This document shows positions 1 to 9,103 of a stretch of 54,260 bases of DNA, in pieces (position 1 is the stretch's first letter; each line of letters begins with the position of its first letter). Under the pieces are notes generated by a model. It searched no databases and was not told where the DNA came from. It saw only the letters and a list, made by a program, of their open reading frames with translations. The position numbers and the translations under genes were made by a program. This DNA comes from Candidatus Neomarinimicrobiota bacterium. GTDB lineage: Bacteria > Fidelibacterota > Fidelibacteria > Fidelibacterales > Fidelibacteraceae. The stretch is from NCBI GenBank assembly GCA_021157965.1, contig JAGGVO010000048.1:1-54260 (forward strand). The letters are read 5' to 3'.

Positions 1-128
1 CGGGTGACAAGATCACCTTTACGGTGGAACTGATCGTCCCCATCGCCATGGAAAAAGAACTTCGGTTTGCCATCCGTGAAGGCGGACGGACCGTGGGTGC
101 CGGCGTTGTGACGGACATTATTGAATAG
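1..128 (+). CDS. tuf: Elongation factor Tu, C-terminal fragment
   Basis: Only the last 41 codons and the TAG stop are inside the window; the frame starts at base 3. The visible residues [18 protein letters not shown] and the ending [14 protein letters not shown] are the end of domain III of EF-Tu, the GTPase that carries aminoacyl-tRNA to the ribosomal A site. It lies 14 bp before rpsJ, the common str–S10 junction, so it probably shares a transcript with the ribosomal genes. The GTPase domain is outside the window, so gene length and integrity cannot be judged. Confidence 0.96.
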   Translation, partial: GDKITFTVELIVPIAMEKELRFAIREGGRTVGAGVVTDIIE

Positions 129-142
129 GAAAGCAGACCATC

Positions 143-451
143 ATGGCAGGACAAAAAATACGAATAGCATTAAAATCATACGATCATAACCTGTTGGATA
201 AATCCACGGAAAAGATTGTCCAGCGGGCCAAGGCAACCGGAGCCGTTATTGCCGGCCCCATTCCTTTGCCAACCCGCAAATCAGTCTATACGGTTCTTCG
301 TTCACCCCATGTGAACAAGAAATCCCGTGAACAGTTCCAGATGAAGGTTCATAAACGGATCGTGGAAATATTGAATACAACCACAAAAACCATTGATGAA
401 CTGATGAAGCTGGATTTACCCGCAGGTGTTGATATAGAGATAAAGGTATAA
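143..451 (+). CDS. rpsJ: 30S ribosomal protein S10 (uS10)
   Basis: S10 sits in the head of the 30S subunit; in other bacteria it also pairs with NusB/NusG in antitermination. The protein has 102 aa, the normal family length, and carries the typical stretches GPIPLPTRK and [13 protein letters not shown]. The ATG at 143 follows tuf by 14 bp. The gene opens the S10 operon, and rplC begins only 3 bp after its stop, so translation of the two is probably coupled. No promoter can be separated from the upstream tuf coding sequence, which suggests readthrough from tuf. Confidence 0.98.
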   Translation: MAGQKIRIALKSYDHNLLDKSTEKIVQRAKATGAVIAGPIPLPTRKSVYTVLRSPHVNKKSREQFQMKVHKRIVEILNTTTKTIDELMKLDLPAGVDIEIKV

Positions 452-454
452 ACG

Positions 455-1078
455 GTGAACGGAATCATAGGACGAAAAATCGGATTAACCCGAATCTTCG
501 ACCAGTACGGCAAGAATATTCCCGTAACCGTCATTGAAGCGGGTCCGTGTTATGTAACACAGATTAAAACGCAGGAAAAAGACGGATACAATGCAGTACA
601 GCTTGGTTTTGAAGAAGCCCGGGAAAAAGTCTTGAATAAGCCCAGACTTGGGCATTTGAAAAAGAGCGGTAAAGCGCTCAGAATATTGAAAGAGTTTCGT
701 GATTTTGAAGCGGACGGACTGAAAACCGGTTCAGAAATTACCGTGGATATCTTCAAACCCGGGGATGTTGTCGCCGTTACCGGCACATCCAAGGGAAAAG
801 GATTCCAGGGTGGCGTTAAGCGTCACGGTTTCCGCGGCGGACCGAAAACTCATGGTCAGAGCGACCGTTTCAGAGCTCCCGGTTCGATCGGTGCCAGTTC
901 ATCACCCTCCCGGGTGTGGAAAGGGATGCGCATGGCCGGACAGATGGGAAATGAGACAGTCACCATCCGGAATCTGAGAGTCGTCGAAGTGAACACGGAA
1001 AAGAACCTGTTGCTGATCAAAGGCAGTGTTCCAGGCGCGAGAAACGGGATCATCCGCATTACGAAGTTAGAGGATTGA
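455..1078 (+). CDS. rplC: 50S ribosomal protein L3 (uL3)
   Basis: L3 is an early-binding 50S protein whose loop reaches towards the peptidyl-transferase centre. It has 207 aa, the usual size. The conserved loop [15 protein letters not shown] and the segment [15 protein letters not shown] are clear, around residues 105-165. The start is GTG at 455, three bases after rpsJ. The only in-frame ATG codons further in would remove conserved N-terminal residues ([14 protein letters not shown]). The gene is second in the S10 operon. Confidence 0.98.
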   Translation: MNGIIGRKIGLTRIFDQYGKNIPVTVIEAGPCYVTQIKTQEKDGYNAVQLGFEEAREKVLNKPRLGHLKKSGKALRILKEFRDFEADGLKTGSEITVDIFKPGDVVAVTGTSKGKGFQGGVKRHGFRGGPKTHGQSDRFRAPGSIGASSSPSRVWKGMRMAGQMGNETVTIRNLRVVEVNTEKNLLLIKGSVPGARNGIIRITKLED

Positions 1079-1083
1079 CGGAC

Positions 1084-1713
1084 ATGAAAATACAAATGCT
1101 GAAAAATGACGGAAGTCCCTTAAACTCAACGGTGGAACTCTCGCCGGACGTTTTCGGTATTGAACCGAATGAACACTGCATGCATGCAGCTGTCCAGGCA
1201 GAATTGGCCAACATGAGACAGGGGACTCACAAGGGCAAGACCCGGGGTGAAGTCCGCGGAGGTGGTCGGAAACCCTGGCGTCAAAAGGGACGCGGAACGG
1301 CCCGTTCCGGAAGTAATCGTTCTCCCGTCTGGGTCGGCGGTGGTAAAGCCTTTGCTCCCAGACCTCATCTGTACACACAAAAGCTCAATAAAAAGGTCCG
1401 ACGTCTTGCCAGACGCAGTGCCTTATCCACAATGCTGAAAAATGAACGGGTAGTTGTGGTGGATGAAATCAAAGTGGAAACCTCCAAAACCCGGGAATTT
1501 GTTGAATTACTGAACAACCTGAAACTTGCCGATAAGAAACTGACAATTCTTGTGGAAGAAATTTCTGATGAATTGTATCTGGCAAGTCGGAATGTTCCCA
1601 ATGTGTACATCATTCCTGTGGAACGGGTATCAACCTTTGACATTCTCGATTGTGACGTGCTTTTGATGGAAAAGAGTGCCACCGAGAAACTGAACACATT
1701 ATTGAAAGCATAG
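1084..1713 (+). CDS. rplD: 50S ribosomal protein L4 (uL4)
   Basis: L4 lines the peptide exit tunnel; in some bacteria it represses its own operon. The tunnel loop GGGRKPWRQKGRGTARSG is visible near residues 57-75. I place the start at ATG 1084, giving MKIQMLKNDGS and 209 aa, with GAGG of the rplC end at 1068-1073 as ribosome binding site. A TTG at 1075 overlapping the rplC stop is an alternative that would add three residues. No leader hairpin of the E. coli L4-repression type is recognisable, but only a short upstream region is in view. Confidence 0.97.
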   Translation: MKIQMLKNDGSPLNSTVELSPDVFGIEPNEHCMHAAVQAELANMRQGTHKGKTRGEVRGGGRKPWRQKGRGTARSGSNRSPVWVGGGKAFAPRPHLYTQKLNKKVRRLARRSALSTMLKNERVVVVDEIKVETSKTREFVELLNNLKLADKKLTILVEEISDELYLASRNVPNVYIIPVERVSTFDILDCDVLLMEKSATEKLNTLLKA

Positions 1714-1720
1714 GTGTAAG

Positions 1721-2044
1721 GTGGAAAAAGAAAGACATGTGATTCTCAGGCCACTCCTCACGGAAAAAATGACATATCTGTCTGAAACGGAACGCAAGTA
1801 CGCTTTCAAAGTCGATATGGCTGCAAATAAAATGACCATAAAAAATGCAGTAGAAAAACGTTTCAACGTTCACGTAGAGAAAGTGGCCGTCGTGAGACTG
1901 AAAGGCAAATCAAAAACTCAGACGGTACGCAGTGGCGGCAAAGTAATCCGGACCAATGGACGGAGAGCTCACTGGAAAAAGGCCATAGTAACCCTGCGTC
2001 CTGACGAACGAATTGACCTGTTTGAAGGTGAAACTGCTGTTTAA
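1721..2044 (+). CDS. rplW: 50S ribosomal protein L23 (uL23)
   Basis: L23 surrounds the tunnel exit, where trigger factor and SRP dock. The 107 aa protein has the family opening [16 protein letters not shown] and the core [15 protein letters not shown]. It starts at GTG 1721, 7 bp after rplD, behind GGTGTAAGG. It is slightly longer than the ~95 aa E. coli protein because of a short C-terminal tail after the rRNA-binding KKAIVTLRP segment. Order and strand match the standard S10 operon. Confidence 0.97.
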   Translation: MEKERHVILRPLLTEKMTYLSETERKYAFKVDMAANKMTIKNAVEKRFNVHVEKVAVVRLKGKSKTQTVRSGGKVIRTNGRRAHWKKAIVTLRPDERIDLFEGETAV

Positions 2045-2055
2045 GGAAAAGATCT

Positions 2056-2883
2056 ATGCCGATTAAAACGTACAAACCGCATACACCCGGATTACGGACA
2101 AAGACGACGCTGGATTTCAGCCATTTGACAAAGAAGGAACCGGAAAAAATGCTTTTAAAAGCAAATCCTTCTTCAGGGGGCAGGAACAATAAAGGCCGTA
2201 TCAGTGTCCGCAGACGGGGGGGCGGTCAAAAAAGACAATACAGAATTATTGATTTTAAACGGAACAAATTCAACATTCCAGCTAAAATCGTGGCTCTGGA
2301 ATATGATCCCAACCGGTCAGCCGATATTGCTCTTTTGCAGTATGCTGACGGTGAAAAGCGCTACATTCTGGCACCTATGGGGCTCAAGGTTGGGGATGAA
2401 GTGGTATCCGGTGAGGATGTAGCAATCAAAGTGGGGAATTCTCTGCCGCTATCTAAAATCCCGTCCGGTACGGTTGTCCATAATATTGAAATGAAGCCCG
2501 GCAAGGGTGGACAAATCGCCCGTGGGGCAGGTGCTGCTGCTCAAATCATGGCCAAAGAGGGAAAATATGTAACCTTGAAACTCCCCTCTGGTGAAATGAG
2601 AATGATTTTGGACAGGTGCTATGCTACAGTAGGAGAAATCGGGAATAAAGAGCATGCCAACATTTCACTGGGAAAAGCCGGACGTAAACGCTGGATGGGA
2701 CAGCGCCCGAAAGTACGGGGTGTTGCCATGAATCCCATCGACCATCCTATGGGTGGTGGTGAAGGAAGAACCAGCGGTGGCGGTCATCCCAGAACTCCCT
2801 GGGGTAAACCGACCAAAGGTTATAAAACACGTAAAAAGAACAAAGCCAGCGATAAATATATCGTGGCCAGGCGTAAAAAATAA
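2056..2883 (+). CDS. rplB: 50S ribosomal protein L2 (uL2)
   Basis: L2 is needed for subunit association and a functional peptidyl-transferase centre. The length of 275 aa is standard. The motif [14 protein letters not shown] near residue 48 and the C-terminal [14 protein letters not shown] with its conserved histidine (near residue 227) are both intact. The C-terminus is lysine/arginine-rich ([19 protein letters not shown]). The ATG at 2056 follows AAGGAAAAG with good spacing. It lies between rplW and rpsS, 11 and 13 bp away. Confidence 0.98.
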   Translation: MPIKTYKPHTPGLRTKTTLDFSHLTKKEPEKMLLKANPSSGGRNNKGRISVRRRGGGQKRQYRIIDFKRNKFNIPAKIVALEYDPNRSADIALLQYADGEKRYILAPMGLKVGDEVVSGEDVAIKVGNSLPLSKIPSGTVVHNIEMKPGKGGQIARGAGAAAQIMAKEGKYVTLKLPSGEMRMILDRCYATVGEIGNKEHANISLGKAGRKRWMGQRPKVRGVAMNPIDHPMGGGEGRTSGGGHPRTPWGKPTKGYKTRKKNKASDKYIVARRKK

Positions 2884-2896
2884 GGAACCGTAAAAC

Positions 2897-3160
2897 ATGG
2901 CAAGATCACTGAAAAAAGGTCCTTATGTTGATGAAAAAATTTTGGCGAAAATCAAGGCCATGTCCGAGACCGGCAAGAAAAAGGTTATCAAAACCTGGGC
3001 TCGGAGATCCACCATATCGCCGGAATTCGTGGGATATACCTTTGCTGTTCATAACGGGATGAAATTCATTCCGGTTTATGTGACGGAAAATATGGTAGGA
3101 CATAAGTTAGGCGAATTTGCCCCGACGCGGACATATCGCGGGCATGATAAGAAAAAATAA
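2897..3160 (+). CDS. rpsS: 30S ribosomal protein S19 (uS19)
   Basis: S19 contacts S13 in the 30S head near the A and P site tRNAs. The 87 aa product begins [12 protein letters not shown] and ends with the conserved block [15 protein letters not shown], matching the family over its full length. The ribosome binding site AAGGAACC precedes ATG 2897. The gene lies 13 bp after rplB and 16 bp before rplV, as in most bacteria. Confidence 0.98.
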   Translation: MARSLKKGPYVDEKILAKIKAMSETGKKKVIKTWARRSTISPEFVGYTFAVHNGMKFIPVYVTENMVGHKLGEFAPTRTYRGHDKKK

Positions 3161-3176
3161 CTGATAAGACAGGTAC

Positions 3177-3554
3177 ATGATGGAAGCACGCGCAGTAAAT
3201 AAATATGTACATCACAGTACAAAGAAAATCAAGCCGATGCTGGACCTGGTCCGTGGAAAACGTGTGGACCATGCACTGAATATCCTTCATTTTTTGCCGA
3301 ATAAAGCGGCCAAAATTGTGGAAAGGACCATTCGTTCGGCAGTGTCCAATTATATCGACTCGGATGAAGGAAGTAAAGTCAACCCTGAAGAGTTGATGAT
3401 AAGGGAAGCGTATGTGGATAAAGGACCGATCACCCGCAGGATTCAACCCAGATCCATGGGGAGGGCTTATCTTATTCGCAAACGGTCCAGCCACGTGACA
3501 GTAAAAGTTGGCCTGCCTGAAACAGCTGAAACGGCATCGACAAAAAAGGAGTAG
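3177..3554 (+). CDS. rplV: 50S ribosomal protein L22 (uL22)
   Basis: L22 has a long beta-hairpin that lines the exit tunnel next to L4. The protein has 125 aa. Recognisable parts are the N-terminal RAVNKYVHHSTKKIKPMLDL and the loop RRIQPRSMGRAYLIRKR. A short hydrophilic C-terminal tail (PETAETASTKKE) extends past the conserved core, explaining the extra length over the ~110 aa of E. coli. Two ATG codons (3177 and 3180) are possible starts; the difference is one residue. Confidence 0.97.
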   Translation: MMEARAVNKYVHHSTKKIKPMLDLVRGKRVDHALNILHFLPNKAAKIVERTIRSAVSNYIDSDEGSKVNPEELMIREAYVDKGPITRRIQPRSMGRAYLIRKRSSHVTVKVGLPETAETASTKKE

Positions 3555-3557
3555 AGA

Positions 3558-4187
3558 TTGGGTCAGAAAACACATCCCTACGGATTCCGTCTTGGTATCA
3601 CCAAAAGCTGGTTATCCAACTGGTTTGACGAGAGAAATTTTGCCGGAAAACTGTCTGAAGACCTTATGCTTCGGAAGTATATATCCAAAAGACTCTCAAA
3701 AGGTGGTGTCTCCAAGGTAGAGATTCAAAGGACAACCAAGCTGATCACCATAACGATTCATACATCCAGACCCGGAATTGTTATCGGCGCCAAGGGAAAA
3801 GAAGTCGATCAGCTGAGAGAAGAGATTAGAAAACTCACACAATCCGATGTTCAGGTAAACATTGTTGAGATTAAAAAACCTGAATTGGACGCATATCTGG
3901 TGGGCGAAAATATTGCCCAGCAACTTGAAAGAAAAGTCTCTTTCAGACGTGCGATCAAACGTGCAATCCAGAGCACAATGCGCATGGGTGCTGAAGGTAT
4001 CAGAATTCAGTGTTCAGGACGTTTGGGTGGTGCAGAAATGGCCCGGGTAGAATCTGCCCGTGAAGGACGGGTACCCCTGCACACACTCCGTGCCGATATT
4101 GATTATGCATCTGTTACGGCGAATACCAGTTACGGATGTATCGGCATCAAAGTCTGGATTTGCAACGGTGAAGTAAACACAATTTAA
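3558..4187 (+). CDS. rpsC: 30S ribosomal protein S3 (uS3)
   Basis: S3 forms part of the mRNA entry channel. The 209 aa protein has a type II KH domain with the GXXG loop [11 protein letters not shown] near residue 72, and the C-terminal segment [16 protein letters not shown]. It starts at TTG 3558, giving [13 protein letters not shown], which is the correct family N-terminus. The strong site AAAAAGGAG lies 5-10 bases upstream and explains use of the weak start. It is three bases after rplV. Confidence 0.97.
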   Translation: MGQKTHPYGFRLGITKSWLSNWFDERNFAGKLSEDLMLRKYISKRLSKGGVSKVEIQRTTKLITITIHTSRPGIVIGAKGKEVDQLREEIRKLTQSDVQVNIVEIKKPELDAYLVGENIAQQLERKVSFRRAIKRAIQSTMRMGAEGIRIQCSGRLGGAEMARVESAREGRVPLHTLRADIDYASVTANTSYGCIGIKVWICNGEVNTI

Positions 4188-4211
4188 AACGAAGAACGGA
4201 GATTTTTTCTC

Positions 4212-4631
4212 ATGTTAATGCCTCGTAAGGTAAAATATCGCCGGCAGCACAGAGGACGCAGAACTGGGTTCGCGTTTCGGGGTTCTGAAGTGAACTACGG
4301 AGATTACGGTCTGAAAGCCCTTGAAGCATCCTGGATTACCAGTCGCCAGATTGAGTCCGCCCGTGTTGCCATTTCCCGTGTTGTTCGAAAACACGGAAAA
4401 ATGTGGATTCGGATTTTCCCTCACAAACCCGTGAGCAAGAAACCGCTTGAAACCCGTATGGGGAAGGGAAAAGGCGGACCCGAATTCTGGGTAGCCGTTG
4501 TGAAACCCGGTCGAATCATGTTTGAAGTGGAAGGTGTTTCTGAAGAGATGGCAAAACAGGCTTTTCGCCTTGCTTCCAACAAACTTCCCATCAAGACGAA
4601 AATGGTTTCACGCCGGGAAATAGGAGGATAA
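4212..4631 (+). CDS. rplP: 50S ribosomal protein L16 (uL16)
   Basis: L16 is a late-assembling 50S protein near the A-site tRNA elbow. The 139 aa product starts [15 protein letters not shown], the family signature, and contains [19 protein letters not shown] near residues 80-100. The ATG at 4212 gives the full conserved N-terminus. An unusually long 24 bp gap separates it from rpsC. The upstream sequence ACGGAGATTTTTTCTC supplies a ribosome binding site. rpmC follows after 3 bp. Confidence 0.98.
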   Translation: MLMPRKVKYRRQHRGRRTGFAFRGSEVNYGDYGLKALEASWITSRQIESARVAISRVVRKHGKMWIRIFPHKPVSKKPLETRMGKGKGGPEFWVAVVKPGRIMFEVEGVSEEMAKQAFRLASNKLPIKTKMVSRREIGG

Positions 4632-4634
4632 ATC

Positions 4635-4835
4635 ATGTTGTCTAAAACGGAACTGAAAGAACTCACGCGGGAAGAAGCCGTGATCAAGTTGCGGGATAAT
4701 GAAGAAGCACTGATGAATTTGCGGTTTCAGCTTACCCTGCAACAACTTGATAATCCTCTGCAGATTAAAAAGGTTAAAAAAGAAATTGCCCAACTGAAGA
4801 CCATATTGCGTGAATATGAACTGGGTAAGCGCTAA
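4635..4835 (+). CDS. rpmC: 50S ribosomal protein L29 (uL29)
   Basis: L29 is a small helical-hairpin protein at the tunnel exit next to L23. The 66 aa product has the expected pattern: [26 protein letters not shown], and a second helix [15 protein letters not shown]. Its ATG lies 3 bp after rplP, behind AATAGGAGG, one of the better ribosome binding sites in the operon. Confidence 0.97.
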   Translation: MLSKTELKELTREEAVIKLRDNEEALMNLRFQLTLQQLDNPLQIKKVKKEIAQLKTILREYELGKR

Positions 4836-4850
4836 GAACTGGGATGATGC

Positions 4851-5111
4851 ATGAGCACTAAAAATCAAAAAGTCCGAATTGGCAAAGTGGTCAGCGATAA
4901 GATGGATAAATCCGTGACTGTCCTGATCAGCCGAAAAATCAAACATCCGGTTTACGGAAAGTATATCACACGCAGTGTGAAGTTCATGGCCCATGATGAA
5001 AAGAACGAGTGCCGAATCGGCGATACGGTTCGTATCGTTGAAACACGCCCCTTAAGTAAACGTAAAAGATGGCGCCTTGTTGAAATCATAGACCGTGAAC
5101 CTGAAGTTTAA
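4851..5111 (+). CDS. rpsQ: 30S ribosomal protein S17 (uS17)
   Basis: S17 is a primary 16S rRNA-binding protein with an OB fold. The 86 aa product shows [16 protein letters not shown] and [17 protein letters not shown] followed by [11 protein letters not shown], all diagnostic. ATG 4851 is preceded by GGGATGATGC; a second ATG two codons upstream is out of frame. It closes the S10 part of the cluster, and rplN follows after 20 bp, with no terminator between them. Confidence 0.97.
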   Translation: MSTKNQKVRIGKVVSDKMDKSVTVLISRKIKHPVYGKYITRSVKFMAHDEKNECRIGDTVRIVETRPLSKRKRWRLVEIIDREPEV

Positions 5112-5131
5112 ACTGAGAAAGGCATTGCGAG

Positions 5132-5500
5132 ATGATACAAGTAGAATCCAAATTGCGGGTTGCCGATAATTCCGGGGCGAAAGTCGTCCAGTGCATTAAA
5201 GTCCTGGGCGGAACACGTCGCCGGTATGCAACAGTGGGTGATGTCATTGTTGTCGCTGTGAAGCAGGCGATTCCCGGCGGAACAGCCAAAAAGGGTGATG
5301 TAGCCCAGGCGGTCATTGTCCGTACGAAAAAAGAAGTGGGACGCCCGGACGGATCCTATATCCGTTTCGATGAAAATGCCGCAGTACTGATTAACGCCCA
5401 GGGTGAACCCATCGGGACCCGAATTTTCGGACCCGTAGCCCGTGAACTGCGTGAAAGACAGTATATGAAAATTGTCTCAATGGCACCCGAAGTATTGTAA
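5132..5500 (+). CDS. rplN: 50S ribosomal protein L14 (uL14)
   Basis: L14 forms an intersubunit bridge with 16S rRNA. The length of 122 aa is invariant in bacteria and is matched here. The opening [17 protein letters not shown] and the closing [18 protein letters not shown] are full family signatures. It is the first gene of the spc part of the cluster. The rplX start lies 10 bp after its stop. Confidence 0.98.
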   Translation: MIQVESKLRVADNSGAKVVQCIKVLGGTRRRYATVGDVIVVAVKQAIPGGTAKKGDVAQAVIVRTKKEVGRPDGSYIRFDENAAVLINAQGEPIGTRIFGPVARELRERQYMKIVSMAPEVL

Positions 5501-5510
5501 GGAGAGACCC

Positions 5511-5825
5511 GTGCACGTAAAGAAAAATGACACAGTTAAAGTCATTACGGGGAAGGACCGGGGGAAAACCGGGAAAATCCTCAAAGTGTTCCCGGTGCGA
5601 AACCGGGTTATCGTTGAGGGTGTGAACCTGGTGAAACGCCACACCCGGCCCAATCAGCAAAATCCTCAGGGCGGTATCGTTGAAAAAGAAGCTCCTATTC
5701 ATGTATCCAATGTGATGCTGATGCAGGACAATCAGGCGACCCGTACCGGGAAACGGATACTTGCTGACGGATCCCGTGTCCGTTATGGAAAGAAAACGGG
5801 CGAACAAGTGGATGAAGGGAAATAA
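5511..5825 (+). CDS. rplX: 50S ribosomal protein L24 (uL24)
   Basis: L24 starts assembly of the 50S 5' domain. The N-terminal KOW motif [15 protein letters not shown] is clear. I place the start at GTG 5511, which gives [11 protein letters not shown] and 104 aa and has TAAGGAGAG just upstream. The open frame continues 13 codons into rplN, but that extension has no family counterpart. The C-terminal half contains [16 protein letters not shown], also conserved. Confidence 0.96.
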   Translation: MHVKKNDTVKVITGKDRGKTGKILKVFPVRNRVIVEGVNLVKRHTRPNQQNPQGGIVEKEAPIHVSNVMLMQDNQATRTGKRILADGSRVRYGKKTGEQVDEGK

Positions 5826-5830
5826 GGATT

Positions 5831-6400
5831 ATGAATAAGATTCCGAGATTACAGGAAATGTACCAAAAAGAGGTGATCCCTTATCTGACGAAAACTTTCA
5901 GCTATGAAAATGCCATGGAAGTCCCCCGACTGGATAAAATCAGTGTCACTGTCGGATTGGGGAACGCAAAAGAAGAACCGGCTCAGGTTGAAAATTGCGT
6001 CAAAGATCTTGAAATGATTACCGGTCAGCATGCTGTGGTGACACGCGCCAAGAAAGCGATCAGTAATTTCAAGATTCGCGAAGGTGATCCCGTGGGAGTA
6101 CGGGTAACCCTGAGGCGGGCAAAAATGTATGAATTTCTGGACCGACTGATTAACGTGACAATTCCCCGGGTCCGGGATTTTAACGGATTGTCTGATAAAG
6201 CCTTTGACGGATTTGGAAATTATACATTCGGTCTGAAAGAACAGATCATTTTTCCTGAAATTGATTATGACAAGGTGGACCGCGTTCGGGGTATGAATAT
6301 TACCATAACAACCACGGCCAAAAATGACCAGGAATGTTATGAACTTTTAAAAGCATTCGGTTTCCCGTTTAAACGCCGTTCCATGCAAACAGAAGGATAA
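5831..6400 (+). CDS. rplE: 50S ribosomal protein L5 (uL5)
   Basis: L5 binds 5S rRNA in the central protuberance. The 189 aa protein is a little longer than the ~180 aa norm because of a slightly extended N-terminus. Conserved parts include [19 protein letters not shown] near residue 75 and [19 protein letters not shown] near residue 115. ATG 5831 lies 5 bp after rplX behind AAGGATT. The gene is followed by the zinc form of S14, as in many FCB and Gram-positive bacteria. Confidence 0.97.
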   Translation: MNKIPRLQEMYQKEVIPYLTKTFSYENAMEVPRLDKISVTVGLGNAKEEPAQVENCVKDLEMITGQHAVVTRAKKAISNFKIREGDPVGVRVTLRRAKMYEFLDRLINVTIPRVRDFNGLSDKAFDGFGNYTFGLKEQIIFPEIDYDKVDRVRGMNITITTTAKNDQECYELLKAFGFPFKRRSMQTEG

Positions 6401-6408
6401 GGATTCCT

Positions 6409-6594
6409 ATGGCAAAAAAATCCATGATAGCAAAAGCCAAGCGCAAACCAAAGTTCTCAACAAGAGCCTATTCCCGCTGCAGTATTTGCGGACGGCCTAA
6501 AGCCGTTTACCGTAAATTCGGCCTGTGTCGTATATGTTTTCGCGAACTGGCTTTAAAGGGTGAGATACCCGGAATAACAAAAGCAAGTTGGTAA
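6409..6594 (+). CDS. rpsN: 30S ribosomal protein S14, zinc-binding type (uS14)
   Basis: This is the short, zinc-ribbon form of S14 (type Z, 61 aa). Four cysteines in two CXXC pairs are visible, CSICGRP near residue 24 and CRICFRE near residue 40, so the protein should bind one zinc ion. It is placed in the 30S head. The ATG at 6409 lies 8 bp after rplE behind AAGGATTCC. The zinc-free long form is not in this window, so a zinc-responsive paralogue cannot be excluded elsewhere. Confidence 0.97.
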   Translation: MAKKSMIAKAKRKPKFSTRAYSRCSICGRPKAVYRKFGLCRICFRELALKGEIPGITKASW

Positions 6595-6606
6595 AAAGGA
6601 AGATCC

Positions 6607-6999
6607 ATGACTGATCCAATTGCAGATTTCTTAACACGTATTCGCAATGCATCCACAGCTCAGCACCGGTGGGTTGAAATTCCCGCAAGCAAACTGAAAG
6701 CGCGGATTGCATTGATCTTGAAAACAAAAGGTTACATCAAAGATTTCATCCTTGTTGAGGATGGAAAACAGGGGATGCTCCGGCTTTACCTGAAATATCA
6801 GAGCGACGGCCGGCCGGTCTTGTACGGACTCGAACGGGTCAGCAAGCCGGGACGGCGGATTTATGTCAAAGCCCTTGAAATTCCCAGAGTCCGGAACGGA
6901 CTTGGAATTGGAATTCTCTCAACCTCTCAGGGAGTACTTACCGATTTTGAAGCCCGGGAAAAGGGTGTCGGCGGTGAGTATCTTTGTAAAATCTGGTAA
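6607..6999 (+). CDS. rpsH: 30S ribosomal protein S8 (uS8)
   Basis: S8 binds the central domain of 16S rRNA and, in E. coli, represses the spc operon. The product has 130 aa with the family N-terminus [15 protein letters not shown] and the C-terminal [20 protein letters not shown] usual final GG(E/K)xLCxIW motif is present as [12 protein letters not shown] 6607 follows AAAAGGAAG. It lies between rpsN and rplF, 12 and 14 bp away. Confidence 0.97.
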   Translation: MTDPIADFLTRIRNASTAQHRWVEIPASKLKARIALILKTKGYIKDFILVEDGKQGMLRLYLKYQSDGRPVLYGLERVSKPGRRIYVKALEIPRVRNGLGIGILSTSQGVLTDFEAREKGVGGEYLCKIW

Positions 7000-7013
7000 G
7001 AAGGGAAGTACTT

Positions 7014-7553
7014 ATGTCACGAATCGGTAAAAACCCAATTCCGGTACCTGAAAATGTCAAAGCGAATATCGCTGATGGAATCCTTTCTGTAAAGGGGCCC
7101 AAAGGCGAACTGACGCTCAATTATCATCCTGAAATGATGGTAGCACTGAAGGATAATACAATTGTGGTAACCCGCCCGTCTGATTCCAGGACTCACAAGT
7201 CCCTTCACGGACTTACTCGTTCTTTGATTCAGAACATGGTTACAGGTGTTGTTGAAGGATATTCAAGACAACTCGAAATCCAGGGTGTGGGTTATTCCGT
7301 TGAACTGCGGGGAAAAAACTTACTCTTAACACTGGGATATTCCCATCAGATTTTGATTGAACCTCCGGAAGGGATCTCTTTTGAGGTCGGCCGCGGCAAT
7401 ATCATCACGGTATCCGGCATCGATAAACAAAAAGTAGGGGCCGTGGCTGCCCAGATTCGTTCCTTCCGCCCCCCGGAACCCTATAAAGGTAAGGGGATAC
7501 GCTATGTGGGCGAAACTGTCCACCGGAAGGCCGGAAAGACGATCAAGAAGTAA
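7014..7553 (+). CDS. rplF: 50S ribosomal protein L6 (uL6)
   Basis: L6 sits near the factor-binding site (sarcin-ricin loop). The 179 aa protein starts MSRIGKNPIPVPENV and ends with the strongly conserved PPEPYKGKGIRYVGE followed by a basic tail. Two similar alpha/beta domains of about 85 residues make up the protein. ATG 7014 is preceded by AAGAAGGGAAG. Length and order are standard. Confidence 0.98.
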   Translation: MSRIGKNPIPVPENVKANIADGILSVKGPKGELTLNYHPEMMVALKDNTIVVTRPSDSRTHKSLHGLTRSLIQNMVTGVVEGYSRQLEIQGVGYSVELRGKNLLLTLGYSHQILIEPPEGISFEVGRGNIITVSGIDKQKVGAVAAQIRSFRPPEPYKGKGIRYVGETVHRKAGKTIKK

Positions 7554-7564
7554 GGGACTGGATT

Positions 7565-7933
7565 ATGAAAAAAATTGTAAATCGAAATGAAATCCGATAC
7601 CGGAAAAAGGCACGGATCCGAAAAAAAGTTTCCGGTACACCCGAGCGGCCCAGACTGGTTGTTTTCAGAAGCAACCGACATATCTCCGCTCAGATTATTG
7701 ACGATATCAATAATCGGGTTTTGGCCCATGCGAATTCCTGCTCCAAAGAGAATAAAGATAAACTCGCATCCAAATCCAAAACAGAAATGAGTGTGGAAAT
7801 TGGCAAACAAATTGCCAATCTTGCTAAAAAACAAAAAATCGAAACGGTGGTTTTTGACCGGAACGGATACATATATCACGGTCGGGTCAAAGCGTTGGCA
7901 GAAGCCAGTCGTGAAGCCGGATTGAAATTCTAA
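7565..7933 (+). CDS. rplR: 50S ribosomal protein L18 (uL18)
   Basis: L18 carries 5S rRNA into the central protuberance together with L5. The 122 aa product has the basic N-terminus RYRKKARIRKKVSGTPERPR and the following RLVVFRSNRHISAQII, then ends VKALAEASREAGLKF, a near-universal ending. ATG 7565 lies 11 bp after rplF. rpsE follows 15 bp later. Confidence 0.97.
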   Translation: MKKIVNRNEIRYRKKARIRKKVSGTPERPRLVVFRSNRHISAQIIDDINNRVLAHANSCSKENKDKLASKSKTEMSVEIGKQIANLAKKQKIETVVFDRNGYIYHGRVKALAEASREAGLKF

Positions 7934-7948
7934 AGAAGGAGTATTGTC

Positions 7949-8461
7949 TTGCATTTGAAAAAGTCAATCAATCCTGCTGAGTTGGAATTACGGGACGAGA
8001 AGGTCGTCAAGATAAATCGCGTTGCCAAGGTGATTACCGGAGGTCGCCGTTTCCGTTTCAATGCTATTGTGGTTGTCGGGGACGGCAATGGACACGTCGG
8101 TGTAGGTCTTGGAAAAGCAAATCAGGTGATCGATGCCATTAATAAAGGACGGGAAGACGCCAAAAAGAATATCATTCGCGTTCCCGTGCTTAAAGGGACT
8201 ATTCCCTATGAGGTGATCGGTCGCTATGGCGCCGCCCGTGTTGTGTTGAAACCGGCTTCTCCCGGTACGGGAATTATTGCCGGCGGACCGGTCCGTGCGA
8301 TCATGGAACAAGTAGGAGTCCATGATATCCTGGCCAAATCCATCGGCAGTGCCAACTCTCACAATGTCATCAAAGCAACCATGAATGCCCTTGCAGAACT
8401 GGAAGATCCTTATATGGTGGCCAAACGTCGGGGTATAACGGTACAGGAGGTATTTAACTGA
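7949..8461 (+). CDS. rpsE: 30S ribosomal protein S5 (uS5)
   Basis: S5 helps shape the mRNA entry tunnel and influences decoding fidelity. The product has 170 aa. The double-stranded-RNA-binding-like N-terminal domain is recognisable by [20 protein letters not shown], and the C-terminal domain by [20 protein letters not shown]. The start chosen is TTG 7949, eight bases after AAGGAG; a second TTG at 7944 is out of frame. The first residues ([16 protein letters not shown]) are the lineage-variable part of S5. Confidence 0.97.
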   Translation: MHLKKSINPAELELRDEKVVKINRVAKVITGGRRFRFNAIVVVGDGNGHVGVGLGKANQVIDAINKGREDAKKNIIRVPVLKGTIPYEVIGRYGAARVVLKPASPGTGIIAGGPVRAIMEQVGVHDILAKSIGSANSHNVIKATMNALAELEDPYMVAKRRGITVQEVFN

Positions 8462-8462
8462 G

Positions 8463-8666
8463 ATGGCTAAAAAAAAAGAAAAGAAACTTAAGGTAACTCA
8501 GATAAAAAGTACTATTGGTTATCGTAAACGGACAGCTCGGACGATTGAAGCCATGGGACTTGGGAAACTTCATAAAACCGTTCTTCTTCCTGATAATGGC
8601 CCCACCCGCGGGATGATCTCTCAGGTCTCACATCTGGTTGAAGTCGAGGAGGTTGAAGAATCATGA
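8463..8666 (+). CDS. rpmD: 50S ribosomal protein L30 (uL30)
   Basis: L30 is a small 50S protein that is missing in some lineages, so its presence here is informative. The 67 aa product shows the typical core LKVTQIKSTIGYRKRTARTI and GLGKLHKTVLLPD. Family members are usually 58-61 aa; here a short lysine-rich N-terminus (AKKKEKK) is added. ATG 8463 is one base after the rpsE stop, and its own stop overlaps the rplO start by 4 bp. Confidence 0.96.
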   Translation: MAKKKEKKLKVTQIKSTIGYRKRTARTIEAMGLGKLHKTVLLPDNGPTRGMISQVSHLVEVEEVEES

Positions 8667-9103
8667 TTTTATCAACACTGAAACCCGCGAACGGATCCCG
8701 CAAAAATACAAAACGCCGCGGGCGTGGCATCGGCTCCGGAAACGGCTGTACGGCCGGACGGGGTTACAACGGACAAAAATCCCGCTCCGGTGCAAAACAC
8801 TATAGTTGGTTTGAAGGCGGACAGATGCCACTTCAGCGCCGGGTTCCAAAACGGGGATTTTCCAATGATAAATTCCGCCAGGAATTTCAGATTGTGAATC
8901 TGAAAGACCTGAATACTCTCGAAACTGAAGAGATTAATGCAGCAGTTCTGAAAGCAAACGGACTGGTGAAAAAGGAAGACAAACCGGTGAAAATACTCGG
9001 TGTAGGCGAAGTGGATAAGGCCTTCACCATTACTGTAGATGCTTTTAGTGCCACAGCAAAAGAAAAAATCGAAAAAGCCGGCGGAAAGGCAATAGAATTA
9101 TGA
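8663..9103 (+). CDS. rplO: 50S ribosomal protein L15 (uL15)
   Basis: L15 is a late-assembly 50S protein. The 146 aa product has the glycine/arginine-rich N-terminal arm with RRGRGIGSGNGCTAGRGYNG and then FEGGQMPLQRRVPKRGF, both diagnostic. The start ATG overlaps the rpmD stop (ATGA), and its own end overlaps the secY start in the same way, so L30, L15 and SecY are likely translationally coupled. Confidence 0.97.
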   Translation: MILSTLKPANGSRKNTKRRGRGIGSGNGCTAGRGYNGQKSRSGAKHYSWFEGGQMPLQRRVPKRGFSNDKFRQEFQIVNLKDLNTLETEEINAAVLKANGLVKKEDKPVKILGVGEVDKAFTITVDAFSATAKEKIEKAGGKAIEL